This document shows, one piece after another, positions 20,773 through 31,991 of a DNA stretch of 64,000 bases (its first letter is position 1; every line of letters starts with the position of its first letter). Source of the stretch: Odiellus spinosus. Its lineage: Eukaryota > Arthropoda > Arachnida > Opiliones > Phalangiidae. The notes under the pieces were generated by a model. The model worked only from the letters and a program-made list of their open reading frames with translations. It did not search any database and was not told the origin of the DNA. The stretch covers positions 22,391,300-22,455,299 of the forward strand of contig OY987226.1 in NCBI GenBank assembly GCA_963920705.1. The letters run 5' to 3'. Both the position numbers and the translations under genes were made by a program.

Positions 20773-22809
20773 CTAGGAGGATGTAGGGGAGAAGGAGTCT
20801 TCGACTGCCTTCTCTTAGATTCCAAGTTTGGGCCAGTGCTGGTTGAGACAAATTAGACAATCACGAGCATCTAGTTGCTTTGGCTACGCGCATCACGTGA
20901 CCCACGGACCGTTTAAATACAGGACGATAATTCACTAGCCTTCAACAGTACAAAATATCATTCTCAAAATCTCATGGCATCGGGTCAGTAAAACGCGATA
21001 AAAATAGGGTACAAGGTCGTTTTTTCCCCCTTCGTCAAAGTGATATACCACGTGATCAGCGTAATTTCTGAGTATTTTCGGAGATTTTCTTAGCAGGGGG
21101 TGCCAATTTACAATAAGGTTTCAATTCTAGGTCTTTCCACCACAGTTTGCAGCGTGTACAAACTTACCCCATCCGTTATCTTTACGAATTGTTTATTCAT
21201 AGGGATATTGAGGGCCTCGCTTTACGCGCGCTGACAATCACGTTTGGTAACCATTTTCCCGCAGCTGGTACACTCTCTGTAGTTCACCTTAATTTGGCAG
21301 TGCGTAGAAACCTACTCTAAGAACTGTTTACTTAGAAATATAGGGAGCGTTACTATAAACATGATTCGGCAAACACTAAAATGTGAATAGAGAAACGAGA
21401 CCGCCTAAGCTTTTGCCATAAATAATAAAAAAAATCTCACGAATTCTCAACTCTTACCTATGACGACGAGTTGATGACATGCGCCAAACTAGAGGCGCGT
21501 GAATGTACCACTAGAACAGGGTTGCCAACCACGAAAATCAATTTACCGCGAAAGAGCAGTTAAAAACCCGCGAAAATTCGGGAAAAACCGCGAAACTTAA
21601 AAATCGTTCTATACATTTATACTTTGCTATTGTGAATGCAGTCCAGCATTGTTTTTAATTTATTTGATTGAAAAAAATTTTTATCTTAGATTCTTAACGA
21701 TTTAAACATTTTGATCCAACAAAGTAGAGACAAAAGTATAACGGTAAATATAAGACCAATAATAAAACAATAATAATAGGCTAGTATAACCCCTAGGCCA
21801 GCGAGCGCTGTTACTCAGACCCAGACCGTCAGACGAGAAAGTGGATAAACGGGGGTCGGTCGAAGCCTATTTTGAAGAATGGGGGTGTTCCGTACATAAC
21901 ATTTAAAAGTTATTAACAGCTTTTATGAACTCTTTCGAACTCCGGTGCACGTATGCTCCGAGCTAAAATCAATATTGGTTTTATTTTTTTAAGCTATTTG
22001 AATTTGCCTATTACTATTAGTTTTCTGTTTTTTTTTCAAGAGAAACCGATAAACGCGAATTTAAAATTTAAAAAAAAAACGGATTTAAATTAAAAAACCG
22101 CAAAATTAAAATCAACAAGATGGTCAAGCCCATAGGAATAGCTAGACCCATAACATTGTAAAAGAGGCTGAAAAGAATTATGCTATAGCAGGGGCTTGTT
22201 ATTCATGCATAAACGCTCTTTGAACAATTTGAATGGCGTTTCTAGATCCCTTAAAACACGAAGTTGTGTTAAGTTTTTCAAATCATGTTTTTCAAATCAT
22301 GTTTTTCAAACCATGTTTTTCAAACCGTGTTTTTCAAACCATGTTTTTCAAACCATGTTTTTCAAACCATGTTTTTCAAACCATGTTTTTCAAACCATGT
22401 TTTTCAAATCATGTTTTTCAAATCATGTTTTTCAAATCATGTTTTATTTCTGACATACTCAAACCCAACACGCATAAGCTCCCTTATTATTTCGTTCGCG
22501 ACGACTTGTTTGTTGTTTTTGAGTTTTCATTACTGACAGACTAGAACCGAAACCTTCATAAGCGACCTTTTATCTCGTTCGCGACGACCCTTTATTAACA
22601 ACGACTTGTTTTCTGTATTGTATATCTATGAAGATATAAGGAGTTTTTCGCTAAAGTTTAACCAAATACCAGTGGTAACGAGGATGAGCGTCTAACACTC
22701 GATCGTAAAGTTATGAAGCTTCGAGCGCGACGCGGTTTTTTCGGAAAGCGGTAAGCGCGTTTCAATGGGAAAACAGGCAGTTGAAGACTCCTCCCCTATA
22801 TCCTCCTAG
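20773..22809. mobile_element. CTAGGAGGAT non-autonomous element, 2.0 kb
   Basis: The ends are CTAGGAGGATGTAGGGGAG and, reversed, CTAGGAGGATATAGGGGAG, continuing as imperfect inverted repeats over about 37 bp. The flanks are CTTCAAT at 20766-20772 and 22810-22816. Its termini resemble those of the 281-bp MITE next to it (C[AT]AGGAGGAT), so the two are likely one superfamily. The interior has no transposase; it holds the left end of a CAGGGTTGCCAACC element (about 21525) and a 14-bp minisatellite. Its right end lies about 350 bp upstream of the histone-like gene. Confidence 0.8.
22269..22444. repeat. Minisatellite of 14-bp units, about 12-13 copies
   Basis: Tandem GTTTTTCAAACCAT / GTTTTTCAAATCAT units. 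The T and C variants cluster: AATCAT at both edges and AACCAT in the middle. Because 14 is not a multiple of three, all three plus-strand frames stay open and give false FQTMFFKPCFSNHV repeat proteins. Confidence 0.9.
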
Positions 22810-22816
22810 CTTCAAT

Positions 22817-23161
22817 TTATCTATTTGTCAACACGGTTAAATCTCCGTTCATGAGGAGTTAGCCTAAAGGGGAATCCAGAGGGGAATTGATACACAAAGG
22901 AGAATAATAATTCTGTTGGCGCAAATTCACAAAACTGGTATTTTTTTATTGACTAATAGTGTTCCCTTTGTTTTTTAAACTTTTTTTTAAAGACCAAAGA
23001 AATTCCATTAAGGAGTAGGAGGTTAATGAAGTGCTTCAAACAGATCCCAATAAAAAGGATCTGTTCCCTGAGAATGAAATCATTCACGTTGTTCTCCATA
23101 AACCTCTCGTTCCAGATTTTATCCTAATTTTAATAATAATTAATGAATTTTAACTCGTGAA
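22817..23161 (+). promoter_or_regulatory. Duplicated 5' flank of the first histone-like gene
   Basis: This flank aligns along its length with 36700-37090 upstream of the second paralogue (shared GAAGTTAGC/GGAGTTAGC, GGAATTGATACACAA, GGTATTTTT, CCCTTTGTTTTTTAA and TTAAACCTCTCGTTC blocks). The duplication therefore included upstream sequence, and promoter elements probably lie here. No TATA box or start site could be fixed. Confidence 0.45.
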
Positions 23162-24679
23162 ATGGATTTGCAACGGAAAACTGTTTTCGAAGACACTCTG
23201 TCTCTGTCGGAGTTTGTGAGGGAAGAAGTCAAAGAGTCATACAATGAAGAAGCTAGAAGTACCAAGCAGATACCATCGAAGCAGGCTGAAGCCATACCGC
23301 GTGGGGATTCGGATCATGCTTCCGCTAACGGCGTGGAAAACGACTTTGTAGACTACGATGCCAGTGACTCGGAGGACATCAGTGAACTGGAAGACTCAGC
23401 TGCCATATCGCTTCCGCCCAAAAAAGCTTCCGGGTCCGCTTCCAAAACTGGCAAAAGACAAGTGGTGTTAAAACGGCAGAAAAAGACTGCCACTCATGCA
23501 AAGGGATTGGATATGGAGGATCACCAGACCGGTGAAGATCTGCCTCATAATGCAACTTTAACCAAGAAAGTTCCTAGACCAGCTTCCAAAACTCGGCGAC
23601 AAATTGCGAAAACTAAACCAACAGTCTCGATTAAAGGCGAGAAACTAAGAACGGTATATTCCAAAGGAATGGAAAGTTACTCTGATGAGGAAGAAGATAT
23701 TGATGATTCCGAACCACACCAAGTACCTGACACTAAAATATCAGCTAAAGGAAGAAAACCTGGAGCTCCGAAGGGTAAACATATAGAGCATTCTAATTCA
23801 GAATCTGAAGATTCGAAGAAATCGGCTGCTGCTACCAAAAGATCCAAGGTCGTCGCTATCAGAACCAAGGGTGGACTATCCAAGAAACATGTTCCATCTG
23901 AGAGCGATGGCGAACCAGAAAAGCTTCCCAAAATGAAACCCAAAACAGCGGTTAAATTTTTAGAGGATAAAACCAAGAGGGGATATTCTAAACAGAAGGA
24001 CTCTGTATCATCTGGAAGGAACCTTATGGGCCGATTTACGAAGAATAAACCATCAAAAACAGAGAGTTCTGGTGACGAAGGGGAAGAACACGAGTCTACA
24101 AATAAAAAAGAAGAAACTAAATATACTTCTCGACGCACTATTAAAACGAAACACACTAAGTCGGAATCGGACGAGGAACAAACGGAAGAACAGCCGGAGG
24201 AAAAGCGTGGGAAAAAAATCGTATCTCAGAAGTCCAAGAGTAAATCTGCCCTAATTAAGAAAAGGCTTAGTTCAACTCGTCTTAGCATCGCCATGGCAGT
24301 GGAAAACAAAAAACGGCCTAGTGCCAAGGATATGGTTCTAGCCGCGGTTACCGCTCTACAAACCGAACGTAAAGCCGTATCCTTGCCAGCCTTGAAAAAA
24401 TTTATTTACGAGACCTACCAAGTCTCGCCTACCAACCACTCCACTTATATCACGAAGGCGGTCGCAAAAGCCGTCGAAAACGGAGAACTGATAAACACGA
24501 CTGGATCGGGTGCCAACGGATCTTTCAAACTGGGCAAGGTGGTGAAAATAAAGGATGCCTCGTCTTCTAAGAAGTATAAATTGGAAGACGGTACAGCGAA
24601 AACTTCCGCCAAAGCTAAGACAGCATCTGTTACGGCTTCGTCAAGGACTTCGAAAATGTCCAAGAAAGCAAATTATTAA
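23162..24679 (+). CDS. Linker histone H1-like protein, long N-terminal region
   Basis: A single-exon frame of 505 residues. Residues about 1-375 are low complexity: acidic early (SDSEDISELEDS), then lysine-, serine- and proline-rich with repeated AKGRKPGAPKGK-type motifs. Residues about 385-455 form a linker-histone globular (H15) domain: KDMVLAAVTALQTERKAVSL, ALKKFIYETYQVS, ITKAVAKAVENGELI and the closing GSGANGSFKLGK. The basic C-terminal tail is only about 50 residues. Canonical H1 has a short N-tail and a tail of about 100 residues after the domain, so proportions are reversed here; a long acidic N-terminus recalls the fly embryonic BigH1. It probably binds linker DNA in the nucleus. An AATAAA signal lies about 100 bp downstream and no histone 3' stem-loop is seen, suggesting replication-independent, polyadenylated expression. 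A paralogue lies at 37091-38713. Confidence 0.85.
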   Translation: MDLQRKTVFEDTLSLSEFVREEVKESYNEEARSTKQIPSKQAEAIPRGDSDHASANGVENDFVDYDASDSEDISELEDSAAISLPPKKASGSASKTGKRQVVLKRQKKTATHAKGLDMEDHQTGEDLPHNATLTKKVPRPASKTRRQIAKTKPTVSIKGEKLRTVYSKGMESYSDEEEDIDDSEPHQVPDTKISAKGRKPGAPKGKHIEHSNSESEDSKKSAAATKRSKVVAIRTKGGLSKKHVPSESDGEPEKLPKMKPKTAVKFLEDKTKRGYSKQKDSVSSGRNLMGRFTKNKPSKTESSGDEGEEHESTNKKEETKYTSRRTIKTKHTKSESDEEQTEEQPEEKRGKKIVSQKSKSKSALIKKRLSSTRLSIAMAVENKKRPSAKDMVLAAVTALQTERKAVSLPALKKFIYETYQVSPTNHSTYITKAVAKAVENGELINTTGSGANGSFKLGKVVKIKDASSSKKYKLEDGTAKTSAKAKTASVTASSRTSKMSKKANY

Positions 24680-24778
24680 TCTTTATAATATTTTGGCCCA
24701 ATAGTTTTTTTATTGGATATTTTATATTCTAATTGTGAAATTAAAGTTAATTATTCTTAATTTTATGATTTTCAAAGA

Positions 24779-24784
24779 AATAAA
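24779..24784 (+). terminator. Poly(A) signal AATAAA of the first histone-like gene
   Basis: It sits in a block (TTTTCAAAGAAATAAAGTT) that is conserved downstream of the paralogue at 38809-38814, which supports it as the functional signal. Confidence 0.7.
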
Positions 24785-25802
24785 GTTCTAGTTACCTTTT
24801 TTTAAAGATCATTTGATTTTACTAATTTGTGTAAACACGCGTTAAAGGGGTGAAGAGTAAATAATTGTCCAATATTGATGCTGAGTCGTCATATCTATAA
24901 AATAAATCGTAATTTTTCCCGCTTTCCGCTACTTAAGGGACAGAGCTAAGGTTTTTGATTAAAACAAATCGACAAACGGAGAGTTAATATCGATAGAATG
25001 CAGCTTAAGGATTCCAAAAACATATTTATATTCATGTTATCGTAATTAATTTTATAATTAAATTTCAAATTTAAGCTTTATGACAAAGGCGTCCAATACA
25101 GTCACAATTGCGAACTACCCCTTTGACGTTCATTTTGTAACTTAAAGTTAAATAAAGTCTTTAAGAGCTTTAGAAAGAACAACAGCAACTCCCCATAAGA
25201 GTCTGGGTACACGTAATGTTAAAAATTTTGGTCTCTTTTATGAAAAATACGTATTTTATGATTAAAATAGGGTAGTTGGGGGATAATTTAAACGTAAAAT
25301 TCGAGCTCACAACTGTAAATTTTGGGAATAACAACGAATGGAAGGTTTCTTCCATAATGTAAAGAATAGGAAGAATCTATGACTTTCGTGTCGGATATGA
25401 AAGCCTTCCCCCAGACGAAAATAGTGAACGGTTATTATTTTATATTCATAATTATGTTAGGAAAATATTGGAAAATAATTATTTTGTAACTGCCATGGGT
25501 ATAGTGCTGGCGGCAAAATGAAATTCCTCTATTTTTGGTCTACATCGCCTCGAAATGGTCCCCAACGCCTGTAAAAGTGTTCCACTTGTCAAGCATTCAT
25601 GCTATACTGTTTGCTAGCTTTACAGGATTTGTGCAAAGACTATATAGCTTACTTGAATAGTCTTTGGTGTATAATAAATCCGAAAAATAAATAGAGAAAT
25701 ATACCAATTAGTAGATACTGGAGTAGTATCTTTAATTTTTATTTCATATTAAACAAAACACACTTGTATAAAAAGCACAAACTATTCATGTAACATTGTA
25801 CA

Positions 25803-28079
25803 TTAACGGATGTCTGGCAGTTCAAGCTCAGTGGCATCTTCACACACTACACGTAATTTTGACTGGTACCAACTGCCTCGATCTTCATGGCGACGATAAC
25901 CAAGATACCAGATTACGCTGCTAACGTGGACACAAGTACCTATCGTCAAACTGCCACCTTTGCAATTGCAATACCAGCCTTTAATGGCATTTACACCTGT
26001 CCCGTTAGGTACATAACGAATGAGAGCTTGGTGAACAGCTGAGGTGGAAAATTGACCAGGCACACGTATACGAATTAAGTCATGTTCAACTTTGGACGCT
26101 TCGACGCTGAAAGAGCCGGATTTCTCTATAGTCAAAGCCACATAAGATTCAGCGCGTTTCGTTTTAAAGTCGCTCATTACCACCTCACGTACATCACTTT
26201 CACGAAGTACCGGGAAGTCTTGAAATTCACTATCCTCAATTCGTTGCCATTTAGACGGTTTGCGAAGCAGATTATCGCGCTCAACCACTTCCTTAAGAGG
26301 ATTTTCTTTCGTAGAGACTGCCAACATTTTCTCGACGGCGTCTTCCCAGGAACCTTTAAGATGTAATTCCGGGTGGTAGGCGTTCAGAAGCGCAGCAGCA
26401 ATTTGAAGAAGTTCCGGAACCAATGGTAACATATGCACTGGTATACGGCTTTGGAAAAAACGATACATCGTCTGCAAATGCCCGTTCCTAACTTCAACCG
26501 GCCACCTGAGGTACGTTACTTGTCGGGAACGATTAACTTCTTGCGTGTTGACTTGCTTCTCGCCTTTAGACAAGAACGAAGGCATTTGTAAACTCACACC
26601 CAGTTCAGTTAGTATGCTGTTCGAGTCTCGGAAACCGCGGTCCGCCAGTACAACATCACCAACTTGAAAGAAAGACTGGAGTTCTTCTCTTTTTTTGATA
26701 GAATGGTTTAAAATGCGCGCGTCGTTATTGCGGCCATTAGCGAAGTAAGGTCCGATTATATCTATTATGTAACCCGTAATTGTTACCATTAACATTGGCT
26801 TGAGGATATGCTGGCCTTTGTGCACACAGAATGATTTGTGAAGAACTGTATAGTCCTTGGATCTTCCAACCTTGATATAGGTGCCATCTACAATGGTAAT
26901 AAGACAATTAGGCTTGTTGCTAGCAAAGAGTTTTACAGCTGCTTCAGATTGATGGTTTCTTATCAAATTGTCACGTGATAAGTGTTGCAGGCCAAAATGA
27001 TGTGGCACGAAACGCTCCGATAAAGCCATAATAACCGCTTTTACCGTGTTTGATACCGATCTTTCAGTTAAATGAAATATAGTTGATAACACCTTATTGG
27101 AGATACCCAATCGTAATTTCACCAATAATACTGCTAGAGCTGTCTTCGATGAACAGCATCTGATGGTATGAATAACGTCCTCAATAGAAGAATGCACCTC
27201 TAGGAACTCGTGCAGGGACAATGATGTTAATACTTTACAGTCTTCATCACTTTGTATGAAGTTGTCAAAGCTCGGCGTCCGTAGGTCGTTAACACACTTT
27301 CTGAGGTCGTTTAATAGTTTCTCAATGTCCGTGGCAGTCATAATGGTTGATCTAGCGGAAACCTGAATTCCAGCAATTATATCAGTGGGAAGCTCACCGT
27401 TAACGAGATGCGTGGAGCACATTCGGTTGTCCTGATGAATAAAGATTGCTCTTTCCACAAATATACTTGTTCGCACCTCGGCTTTTACTCTGGTTCGTGT
27501 ACTCGCACCGCAAATGAAGCAAGTCTTGGACAGGGGCCGAACACAACTGTGCTTTATGACAATGGTGTTTGATGACGTAAGCTTTCGTGGTAATTGCGAC
27601 GTTGATGGTTGAGGTATTGGTGACGCTGATAGATTAGATACTGTTGACGTTGATGGTTCGGGTACTGTTGACGTTGATAGTTCAGGTACTATTGACGTTG
27701 ATGATTCGGGTACTGTTGACGTTGAGGGATTAGATACTTGCGTTAGTTTTCTTCGTTTTTGCGGTGAAGACGATGACGTTGAAGACCCATGATCACTACT
27801 GAAGGACGATTTGCTAGCATTTAAGAACGTTTGAAACTTTCGTGATAACCCGGAGCATTTTAAACAAATCTTCGTTGTTTTGCTATTAATTACGAGTGGT
27901 AATAACCCTTTACTAAAACGAAGAAAACGAGCAAAACTAGCCTTTGCGTGAGTACCTATACCTCTACTTGTACTATTGGTAACTTTCCGATTGCAAGCGT
28001 AACATGTATTTGGAGCCATCTCCAAATTCGAAGTGACGATTACATTGATGTTAGTGATAAGGAAAGCTCTTAAGATCAT
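25803..28079 (-). CDS. DDE transposase with C-terminal SWIM zinc finger (left copy)
   Basis: An open frame of 758 codons; the better start is probably the internal ATG at 28017-28019 (MAPNTCYACNRK), giving about 738 residues. In order: an N-terminal CxxC zinc motif (CYACNRK, then KICLKCSG), a Ser/Thr/Pro repeat (STSTVPE units), a second cysteine cluster (CFICGAS, later MCSTHL), and a DDE catalytic core with IVDGTYIK (Asp near 398), VLADRGFRD (Asp near 479) and RWPVEVRNGH (Glu near 529). Near residue 703 CNCKGGSLTIGTCVH is a SWIM-type zinc finger (CxC...CxH). The core resembles the DDE_Tnp_4 family (IS5/PIF-Harbinger-like). No stop or frameshift is visible, so this copy may be functional. It would cut and join transposon ends in the nucleus. 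Confidence 0.88.
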   Translation of the reverse strand: MILRAFLITNINVIVTSNLEMAPNTCYACNRKVTNSTSRGIGTHAKASFARFLRFSKGLLPLVINSKTTKICLKCSGLSRKFQTFLNASKSSFSSDHGSSTSSSSPQKRRKLTQVSNPSTSTVPESSTSIVPELSTSTVPEPSTSTVSNLSASPIPQPSTSQLPRKLTSSNTIVIKHSCVRPLSKTCFICGASTRTRVKAEVRTSIFVERAIFIHQDNRMCSTHLVNGELPTDIIAGIQVSARSTIMTATDIEKLLNDLRKCVNDLRTPSFDNFIQSDEDCKVLTSLSLHEFLEVHSSIEDVIHTIRCCSSKTALAVLLVKLRLGISNKVLSTIFHLTERSVSNTVKAVIMALSERFVPHHFGLQHLSRDNLIRNHQSEAAVKLFASNKPNCLITIVDGTYIKVGRSKDYTVLHKSFCVHKGQHILKPMLMVTITGYIIDIIGPYFANGRNNDARILNHSIKKREELQSFFQVGDVVLADRGFRDSNSILTELGVSLQMPSFLSKGEKQVNTQEVNRSRQVTYLRWPVEVRNGHLQTMYRFFQSRIPVHMLPLVPELLQIAAALLNAYHPELHLKGSWEDAVEKMLAVSTKENPLKEVVERDNLLRKPSKWQRIEDSEFQDFPVLRESDVREVVMSDFKTKRAESYVALTIEKSGSFSVEASKVEHDLIRIRVPGQFSTSAVHQALIRYVPNGTGVNAIKGWYCNCKGGSLTIGTCVHVSSVIWYLGYRRHEDRGSWYQSKLRVVCEDATELELPDIR

Positions 28080-28129
28080 GGTTCAAACCAGATATTAATT
28101 TTTTGTAATGTTTATAAAAACGGGTTTAA

Positions 28130-28186
28130 TTATTTTTCGCCAACCTGGCTGGCAAAACTTTTGCCAGCCAGGTTGGCGAAAAATAA
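28130..28186. repeat. Perfect 28-bp hairpin at the palindrome centre
   Basis: Two 28-bp arms (TTATTTTTCGCCAACCTGGC... and its exact reverse complement) flank a single C at 28158. It may be two abutting element ends or the scar of a hairpin-mediated inverted duplication. Such a structure is hard to clone and to assemble. Confidence 0.9.
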
Positions 28187-30052
28187 CGTCAATAGTACCT
28201 GAACTATCAACGTCAACAGTACCCGAACCATCAACGTTAACAGTATCTAATCTATCAGCGTCACCAATACCTCAACCATCAACGTCGCAATTACCACGAA
28301 AGCTTACGTCATCAAACACCATTGTCATAAAGCACAGTTGTGTTCGGCCCCTGTCCAAGACTTGCTTCATTTGCGGTGCGAGTACACGAACCAGAGTAAA
28401 AGCCGAGGTGCGAACAAGTATATTTGTGGAAAGAGCAATATTTATTCATCAGGACAACCGAATGTGCTCCACGCATCTCGTTAACGGTGAGCTTCCCACT
28501 GATATAATTGCTGGAATTCAGGTTTCCGCTAGATCAACCATTATGACTGCCACGGACATTGAGAAACTATTAAACGACCTCAGAAAGTGTGTTAACGACC
28601 TACGGACGCCGAGCTTTGACAACTTCATACAAAGTGATGAAGACTGTAAAGTATTAACATCATTGTCCCTGCACGAGTTCCTAGAGGTGCATTCTTCTAT
28701 TGAGGACGTTATTCATACCATCAGATGCTGTTCATCGAAGACAGCTCTAGCAGTATTATTGGTGAAATTACGATTGGGTATCTCCAATAAGGTGTTATCA
28801 ACTATATTTCATTTAACTGAAAGATCGGTATCAAACACGGTAAAAGCGGTTATTATGGCTTTATCGGAGCGTTTCGTGCCACATCATTTTGGCCTGCAAC
28901 ACTTATCACGTGACAATTTGATAAGAAACCATCAATCTGAAGCAGCTGTAAAACTCTTTGCTAGCAACAAGCCTAATTGTCTTATTACCATTGTAGATGG
29001 CACCTATATCAAGGTTGGAAGTTCTTCACAAATCATTCTGTGTGCACAAAGGCCAGCATATCCTCAAGCCAATGTTAATGTTAACAACTACGGGTTACAT
29101 AATAGATATAATCGGACCTTACTTCGCTAATGGCCGCAATAACGACGCGCGCATTTTAAACCATTCTATCAAAAAAAGAGAAGAACTCCAGTCTTTCTTT
29201 CAAGTTGGTGATGTTGTACTGGCGGACCGCGGTTTCCGAGACTCGAACAGCGTACTAACTGAACTGGGTGTGAGTTTACAAATGCCTTCGTTCTTGTCTA
29301 AAGGCGAGAAGCAAGTCAACACGCAAGAAGTTAATCGTTCCCGACAAGTAACGTACCTCAGGTGGCCGGTTGAAGTTAGGAACGGGCATTTGCAGACGAT
29401 GTATCGTTATTTCCAAAGCCGTATACCAGTGCATATGTTACCATTGGTTCCGGAACTTCTTCAAATTGCTGCTGCGCTTCTGAACGCCTACCACCCGGAA
29501 TTACATCTTAAAGGTTCCTGGGAAGACGCCGTCGAGAAAATGTTGGCAGTCTCTACGAAAGAAAATCCTCTTAAGGAAGTGGTTGAGCGCAATAATCTGC
29601 TTCGCAAACCGTCTAAATGGCAACGAATTGAGGATAGTGAATTTCAAGACTTCCCGGTACTTCGTGAAAGTGATGTACGTGAGGTGGTAATGAGCGACTT
29701 TAAAACGAAACGCGCTGAATCTTATGTGGCTTTGACTATAGAGAAATCCGGCTCTTTCAGCGTCGAAGCGTCCAAAGTTGAACATGACTTAATTCGTATA
29801 CGTGTGCCTGGTCAATTTTCCACCTCAGCTGTTCACCAAGCTCTCATTCGTTATGTACCTAACGGGACAGGTGTAAATGCCATTAAAGGCTGGTATTGCA
29901 ATTGCAAAGGTGGCAGTTTGACGATAGGTACTTGTGTCCACGTTAGCAGCGTAATCTGGTATCTTGGTTATCGTCGCCATGAAGATCGAGGCAGTTGGTA
30001 CCAGTCAAAATTACGTGTAGTGTGTGAAGATGCCACTGAGCTTGAACGGCCA
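28187..30052 (+). pseudogene. SWIM-DDE transposase, right copy, broken
   Basis: This is the second copy of the transposase, on the opposite strand. It begins within the Ser/Thr/Pro repeat region, so the N-terminal zinc motif and start are missing. A 17-bp deletion just after TYIKVG (about 29020) shifts the frame: the upstream frame ends near 29130 and the rest, from VLHKSFCVHKG to the SWIM finger and VCEDATELE, continues in another frame to about 30050. The LTR element cuts it a few codons before the stop. Apart from these breaks it is nearly identical to the left copy, so the inverted duplication is recent. Confidence 0.88.
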
Positions 30053-30233
30053 TGTTACATAATCATATGACGTCACTCCTGCAACGTCATAATAGGTGGC
30101 GTTGGGAGTAGACCCGACTTGACCTGTAGTCTAGGTATGTAAAACGTAGAGTCAGTTTTGGCGGAGGCATAACAAGAATAAAGATGCTCTTATAAATAAC
30201 CAGTCTCATTATTAACAAACACCAAACCTAACA
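30053..30233 (+). repeat. 5' LTR
   Basis: 181 bp starting TGTTACATAATC and ending ACCTAACA. It contains AATAAA and a TATAAATA motif near its 3' half. Identical to the 3' LTR. Confidence 0.93.
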
Positions 30234-30250
30234 TGGTGCCAGAAGTCGGG
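30234..30250 (+). other. Primer-binding site
   Basis: TGGTGCCAGAAGTCGGG follows the LTR directly. A TGG start, complementary to a tRNA 3' CCA end, is standard; I cannot name the tRNA. Confidence 0.7.
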
Positions 30251-30359
30251 TTTAAATATTATTGCGATTTGCGTGAATAAAATTTCGTACAATAAAGAAG
30301 ATTCCGTATTAAACAGTAGTAAACGTGCGCGTACAGTTAAGCCTTAATCAACGGTTGCT

Positions 30360-31991
30360 ATGGCTACAGCTTCATTTCGCGCGCCGCCTCCGTTTGTTCC
30401 CGGCGAAAATTCTGCAGACGCCTGGGAAGAGTGGTTGGAAGAATTCGAGATATTTGCAAAGGCAACAGAACTGGGCAAGAAAGGCCTGGAAACCCAAATA
30501 AACACGTTCTTACATATCATCGGAACGGAAGGTCGTAAGTTATATAAAATACTAGACTTTCCAGTAGTAACTGATGCAAATGGTGCTATAAGCCCGCGAA
30601 CATTAGATCAAGTTTATGAGGCGTATACTCTTTATTTCGAGCCCTACAAGAATGTGACTCTATCCCGTCACTTATTTTTCTCAACCCGCCAAGGCCCAAA
30701 GCAGACATTTGATGCCTTTGTGATGGACTTAAAGACTAAAATAAATCATTGCGAACTTGATACAGTTAAAGATTCTTTAATTTGTTCTCAAATAGTGGAA
30801 GGAATTTACAGCAAAGAAATGCAAACAAAATTATTGGCTTTACGAAACATAACATTAACCCAGGCTATTACTGAATGTCGTGCTATCGAGAGTGCCACAG
30901 CGCATTCATCACTAATGAAGACACCATCACTACAGGGAACACCCTCAACTCCAACAATAGCACTTGATGCCATAACCAGTCGATCTCGACCACCATGGCA
31001 AAGGAGAAATCAACATATACAGGCAGCTCGGACTCGCTCGGTACCTTTAAGAAGACAAAACTTTATAACAAATCAGGCTCCTAGATCTTCATCGGCTCAC
31101 TCGCACGGTCGTTATACACATCAGGCAAGACAACCATACTCAACTTGCTCAAGGTGTGGTCTTCAACATAATTTCAAGCCATGCCCTGCTAGTGGTTCAA
31201 AATGTGCAAAGTGTGGAGGTGCGAATCACTGGGCTAGAGTTTGCACATCAGTAGATGCGTTGACGGAAGTAACACCAACACATGTGAATCAATATCACAA
31301 TTACAATGTCAATGACTCACAGGAAAGCTGCCTACCATATTCTGACCCTGCTGACTATCTTGGGGAGGCCGAATGTATGGAACCATTTTACGTAGATCTT
31401 TTGATGGTGGATGAAATAACAATACAATCCTCTAACAGTGCCTGGTTAGCTACAATTTACTTCGACCAGTATCCACTACAATGTAAAATTGATACTGGTT
31501 CTCAGGTAAATGTCTTACCTTATTCGGTCTATCAAGAATTAACATCGCCTCCGAGGATTCGTCCTACTGTCCGGCGAATTATCTCTTATTCCGGTCACGA
31601 AGTTCCAATGTTAGGCCAGATTAGCATCACTACAGCCTCTTCTAATGCGATTCGAGAATGTCAATTCTATATAACATCAAACCAAACAATACCAATTATT
31701 GGGGCAACTGCTTCAACAGATTTGGGACTGATTCAGCGTCTCGTGGGGGATGCCGAACAAAAGGACTCTACGACTATGCCTACAACTGACCTATATCAAT
31801 ACATTGGGAGTAGAAGAATCTCCGGAAAAAATAATAGAAGAATTTCAAGACGTATTTGGACCAATGGGCTCCCTACCAGGACTTCACAGTATTGTACTCA
31901 GAGAAGATGCAAAACCAGTAGTAGTTCCACCACGAAGTGTACCACACGCTTTTCGAGAACCCCTGAAAAAAGAACTCCAACGAATGATTGA
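30360..31991 (+). CDS. Gag-protease frame of the LTR element
   Basis: A 543-codon frame. The N-terminal half looks like a Ty3/Gypsy capsid (FVPGENSADAWEEWLEEFE onward). About residues 262-295 hold cysteine/histidine zinc-knuckle-like motifs (CSRCGLQH, CAKCGGANHWARVC). Near residue 375 the retropepsin active site KIDTGSQVNVLP is visible. It overlaps the pol frame, which lies in a different frame; Ty3/Gypsy elements are known to use programmed frameshifting at such overlaps. Confidence 0.88.
   Translation: MATASFRAPPPFVPGENSADAWEEWLEEFEIFAKATELGKKGLETQINTFLHIIGTEGRKLYKILDFPVVTDANGAISPRTLDQVYEAYTLYFEPYKNVTLSRHLFFSTRQGPKQTFDAFVMDLKTKINHCELDTVKDSLICSQIVEGIYSKEMQTKLLALRNITLTQAITECRAIESATAHSSLMKTPSLQGTPSTPTIALDAITSRSRPPWQRRNQHIQAARTRSVPLRRQNFITNQAPRSSSAHSHGRYTHQARQPYSTCSRCGLQHNFKPCPASGSKCAKCGGANHWARVCTSVDALTEVTPTHVNQYHNYNVNDSQESCLPYSDPADYLGEAECMEPFYVDLLMVDEITIQSSNSAWLATIYFDQYPLQCKIDTGSQVNVLPYSVYQELTSPPRIRPTVRRIISYSGHEVPMLGQISITTASSNAIRECQFYITSNQTIPIIGATASTDLGLIQRLVGDAEQKDSTTMPTTDLYQYIGSRRISGKNNRRISRRIWTNGLPTRTSQYCTQRRCKTSSSSTTKCTTRFSRTPEKRTPTND

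Noticed and set aside
22196-22544. Repeat proteins with FQTMFFKPCFSNHV units in three frames
   Set aside because: They are translations of a 14-bp minisatellite that is open in all frames.
24680-24720. Histone 3' stem-loop after the first H1-like gene
   Set aside because: A CCAATA/TATTGG hairpin exists but lacks the conserved histone stem-loop sequence, and the paralogue has no counterpart.
29501-29785. 94-codon ORF antisense to the transposase (also 26082-26366)
   Set aside because: The same shadow appears opposite both transposase copies and has no independent support.
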